Under the pieces are notes generated by a model. The model was not told the origin of the DNA. It made no database searches and saw only the letters and a list, made by a program, of their open reading frames with translations. 64,000 nt of DNA, taken from NCBI RefSeq assembly GCF_910592395.1, contig NC_088312.1, forward strand, positions 1,922,001 through 1,986,000, in the 5' to 3' direction. Shown one piece after another: positions 59,901 through 64,000 of this stretch; position 1 is the stretch's first letter, and every line of letters starts with the position of its first letter. A program made the position numbers and the translations under genes. The stretch comes from Lineus longissimus (lineage: Eukaryota; Nemertea; Pilidiophora; Heteronemertea; Lineidae).

Positions 59901-62900
59901 TGTCCAGTCACTTTTCACATAACAGTTCCCCTCAGAAATGCTCACCGAAAATTGAAAAAAAAAACAAACCATATTGACCTTTGGACATCAGTCGCTGTGT
60001 AATAAGGTGTCCTTCAGCATACGTTCTTCTCCAGCAACAATAGATAAATGTCGAACAATCTATTAACCGAAGTCAAATAAATAACAGAATCTATCTCTTC
60101 AGAGTGTTAGATGCAACACGGCGTTCATAAAGCTGATTGGACCCATTGGATACTAAATCATACACTGGTCTTATCTTTAGTTGATTTATACGTGAAAAGT
60201 CAATACTTAAGAATAAATTGTCCACAGTGGTTATAGATCGCTTTCAAAGCCCGAGAGAAGATTAAAGAGAAAAGGAGCGTGGAAAATCAGGTTTGATTCA
60301 TTTTTTATGTGATTAATGCCCGCAGCGGCATTCCACGAGTCGGTATGAATAAATTTCGGTGACGAACGTTAGACAAGGAGTCGTTTAACATGCTAAGCTT
60401 GGTTGAAGATAACGCTCGCTTTGGGATCGCTTAGACGCTTCGTAATCTGATTTCAGGCGATGTTTATTTGCATACGTACAGTAACGCGAGTAAGGGGAAT
60501 ATTCATTTAGATATGTCACATCAGAGATGGATTTGAATGCGTGGTTTTTTGCAGTTGGTGTTGATTGGATTGCAAGTTGTCTGTGCTTATGTAAATATCC
60601 GTGATGTACCCATCATTATCATTGCATTGTGACCGTAATTCGTTCACAAGGTTACAATTCCCACGCCAATGCAACGAGTACAATTACAAATCAACCATAT
60701 TAGTTGATAAAACCACCTCCTATCTAGTATCGAGCAATTCAGCGGAAATCGCTTTATGTCGGCTCGGCTCGGCTCAGACCACCATGTTAGATTGATGAAC
60801 TTCCGTAGGAGGTCAAGGTCAAATCGAAATTAGTGGTCAATTTGGGTCTTCAGTGAATGTGTGGAGGTGTAACAAACATTCAACGTAACTGACTTGGTAT
60901 CAGACGGGTGTACAGAAACAACAGTCTGAGGCCTACAAACGTCGCAAGCTAAAGTGAATTGCAAGACATGAAGTATAGAGTTTTGTAGACTAACCAGCAG
61001 CTACCCTGCTTGGCACATGCTTTTTGCAACACTGAATATAAGATGTCCTTCAACATATCAAACTATATCTACGAAAGAGCACTATAACATGTTCAATATA
61101 TCACTAAGATTCGCCAGCACAATCCAAAATCGGAAAATTATTGTATGTGCATACCAGTCCTGTGAACTTCATGCCTCCCGCTTATGCACAGCAGCGAGCA
61201 CACAAAAGTGTTCACTCAGCTCTCGAGCGGGGAACTAACATTGAATTCTAACTTGCATTACGTTACGTCACCACCTACAAGGCTGGGGATTACCGGTGTT
61301 TATAAAAGTCAATGCAATGCTCGCAGAGAAAAGATCTGATTACGTGTCAAGCTTTTCAATAGCCTTACAATTCGTGCATTAGTCACAGAGGTGCACAGCT
61401 ATTGTCCCTGGCTGGTCATAGGCAGTTTTAGCAACAATCTTCAAATCCAAAGTTATTACGACTTCTGGCAATGGCTTCATCGATTGCATCAATCAACAAT
61501 GCTTCAATTGTTGGGGGGTTTGGGGTGATTTTTGGGACATTGTAAAATGAGGAATTATTTGGTAGTTCACGACATTTACATGCATTTAAAGTTTTTTGAG
61601 GGAAAGGTGGAAATTAGATGCTCAATAAACGCTGTGGTCATGCTCATACACTGCTGATGATACCGAGTGGGAATTGAGCTTTTTGGCGTAATGCAACAGA
61701 AGATCGACCTAAGCATCCCCGGAAGAATTTTTCTGTACTTCACATTCCAATCTTCTTCAGTACACAACTAGTTGGTAGAAACCACCACGTGTCTAAAAAT
61801 CCTTATTAACAGTAGTTTGAATAGATGTAACAGATGTTACCTACACATTGGGAGGGAATGACTTGAATAACTGTATCAGCTGTAACTCTTTCTTCGGGGG
61901 AAATCAATTTGCCTTCGTGAGATAGGTAATGGTGATCAACAGGGTGTGGAGTACTGAACAAACTGAATGGAATTCGACAGTTGCGTGTATTGCCCTCTCT
62001 GGGTTTTTCTTCTAGAAACATTGGTGTGGTGAAGCACCCGGTGGCTGTCAAACATTAGTTTTTTTGCCCGTAGTTACTTGTGATGTGAGATCGGTTGTTC
62101 TGCTCTAAGTGTTTGCTCCAACTTGCACGGTCATTAGCAGTACATGCACATCGAACACGCAGCGATATTAAAGCCATGAGGTATAATCCTGATTCTCTTT
62201 GCTCTCTTATATTTCTTTAAAACAGGTATATACATGTACGTTGTCTTTCTATTTTTGATGTCAGGGGTGCCATAACATTATAAGCAATCGTGCACAAATA
62301 TACTGAGGCGTTGAGGCATTGGATTGGCCATTAAGATTAGTGCTGTTTTTATCGTTCTCGAGAAGAAAAAAAACAACAGCCGACCAAATCTACTCTCTCA
62401 ATGCAATTGACGAGATTGCATGGATTCTGAATCAGTGTAATTGAAATTGCGGCTGTTTAAGGTTTTCTTCTGGGATCGCATAAAAAGGACAGAGCTGAAT
62501 TAGGTGAAATTGATGGAAAGCCGAATACACTGGAGAGGCCAATATCAATTGCTCATTGGAAACCGAAAGCAATCATTGTCATTCTAATGAAAACGCCATT
62601 CGTCCTTTATCGTGAGAAGCATTTGTACGATGGAGCGCGGTGCGGAATGCGGAAAGAAACGTATCCGAATCTCAATCTATAATGGTCATATCCAAATAGT
62701 CGTCACTCAATTCACTTGTCAAACTGAAGTACATTTATTTGCGCTAAACGTATACTTTTCACGCAGCTTTGATGGACCTGTAGTTGTAGTTGCAGTCCTT
62801 GAGCATGTACTGCTTTAACATGACCCGGCCGTGGTGGTACATGGAAGTCAGCTGAAATCGTTGTGTGAAAGCGGCCATTATCCCTCTTGGAGATATTACC

Positions 62901-64000
62901 GCAGTTTTGGCCGCTTATATAAATATGTATCCATATACACGTATTTATTTATTTATTCATAGTAACCTCCGCAAGGGAGAAATATCATATACATTTACAT
63001 CAACAGATACACAAACGATACACTAGATAAAATAGATGGCTAGAAAGAAATAATTCCACCCGCGCAAATATCATTAATCACCTGCTGAGTAAATTGGATA
63101 TCTGTTGACTTATCCAAGGAAAACAACCTACGCGTATAAACTAAAGCTCTGCCTTAGGATATGAGAATCCCGCTGTTGCTCTATGGTAGCCTATACGGTG
63201 GTGTGACTTTTTACAGTGACTGTTTGAGACCGTACGTTGGATGATAATCTCTCACAAGTCGTGAGGAATTTTGAGTCAGACGACATTTCAGCATGCCGGC
63301 CGATCTACCGTCGTTGTGCGTATGTCCATCCTTCTGTGAAAGGAGGAGACTTTATGACTGATGTTCACCATGTTACGGCCTTAGGTATACATTCACCTTA
63401 AATACTGACTAGATAACGATGATTATCACGCTCAGGCCTGTACATGTCGAGCATACTGAGAATTTTAGCATTTTATATTCAGTTGGTATCCTCACCGACA
63501 AGTAACACTACACTCTTTCATGTTGCCTATGAATCATTTATCAAGTAACTTGATGTGGTTAGAATAGGAATCTTCGTGTAGCTCCAACGCAGAAGATGCC
63601 ACCACATTCACTGAAGGACATCTACAATGTCCAAGAATGCATTTCGACGAACATGTAACTGGGTTGTTTGGGGGTTTTGTGAGGTTTCGCATACACATTC
63701 CACGCCGACTTTGAGAGGGAATTTCAGTCGTCTGGCGACAAAGTCTGTTAATAAGTTAATTGGTAAACCAAACTTTTTCATGTTGATGATCCATTGGACC
63801 TGTGCATTAGGCGGAAATTCGTAATCCAAGTCTTTATATAACAGTGTTCCTTTTTTATAATACGTTTGCATCATGTAAACGCTATCAGTAACGTTATAAG
63901 GAAATCGGCGTAGTGTCGAACTTTGATGTCACTTTCAAGATCCTTAACCGCAAATTATGATACCTATCAAGTGCTCTTATCTCTGTAACGCTAGGACATG
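53956..64000. other. Right end of window, no supported gene
   Basis: About 10 kb of AT-rich sequence with TACATGTA runs (for example near 56066 and 58190). ORFs above 60 codons occur at chance density and lack domains. The minus-strand frame at 63608-63874 (88 codons) has a protein-like composition and could be an exon of a gene lying further right, but I cannot assign it. Confidence 0.5.

Noticed and set aside
63608-63874. 88-codon minus-strand ORF at the right edge
   Set aside because: Protein-like composition, but no family, no clear splice ends and an overlapping antisense ORF. It cannot be supported without sequence beyond the window.

Overview
This window is nuclear DNA from a multicellular animal, most likely a marine invertebrate bilaterian. 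Genes are split by GT-AG introns (one looks GC-AG), spaced by kilobases of AT-rich non-coding DNA, and mixed with animal transposons (PIF/Harbinger, a GIY-YIG retroelement end, small inverted-repeat elements, a tRNA-derived SINE head). Short runs of the palindrome TACATGTA are scattered throughout. The protein families do not fix the phylum; a lophotrochozoan or an invertebrate deuterostome would both fit.

From 0 to 8 kb, two paralogous class A GPCR genes lie on the minus strand with the same exon phases and a middle exon of identical length (221 nt). The first runs off the left edge. Between them are an 11-copy 54-bp minisatellite (about 2.51-3.12 kb) and, on the plus strand, a four-exon gene for a small secreted, basic, six-cysteine precursor ending in an amphipathic segment with a Gly-Lys-Arg amidation/processing site. 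No single ORF shows this last gene; it appears only when the splice phases are joined, and it is the strongest candidate for something undescribed.

From 9 to 23 kb (minus strand) are a secreted LamG-plus-PAN protein, a decayed Harbinger element with terminal inverted repeats, and a complete 17-exon membrane-type Xaa-Pro aminopeptidase gene (13.7-22.7 kb). Its 691-residue reading frame carries all five metal ligands and a hydrophobic, GPI-type C-terminus.

From 23 to 30 kb there are only mobile remnants: a GIY-YIG endonuclease ORF followed by an inverted repeat, a foldback element and small MITE-like copies. A four-exon tetraspan membrane protein gene (plus) is at 30.0-31.3 kb and an intronless complete GPCR (minus) at 35.2-36.2 kb. 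The 12 kb from 36.2 to 48.3 kb holds no gene I can support.

From 48.3 to 51.1 kb (minus) is a six-exon secreted PI-PLC X-domain protein. A 51-bp tandem repeat duplicates the splice acceptor and first codons of exon 4, so every copy could act as an in-frame alternative acceptor adding 17 residues. At 52.7-53.6 kb is a two-exon secreted cysteine-repeat protein. The last 10 kb shows no gene, only a perfect 19-bp hairpin and unassigned sequence. Several products are secreted or on the cell surface (peptidase, PLC-like protein, LamG/PAN protein, small cysteine-rich peptides, receptors), but nothing in the sequence ties them into one pathway.
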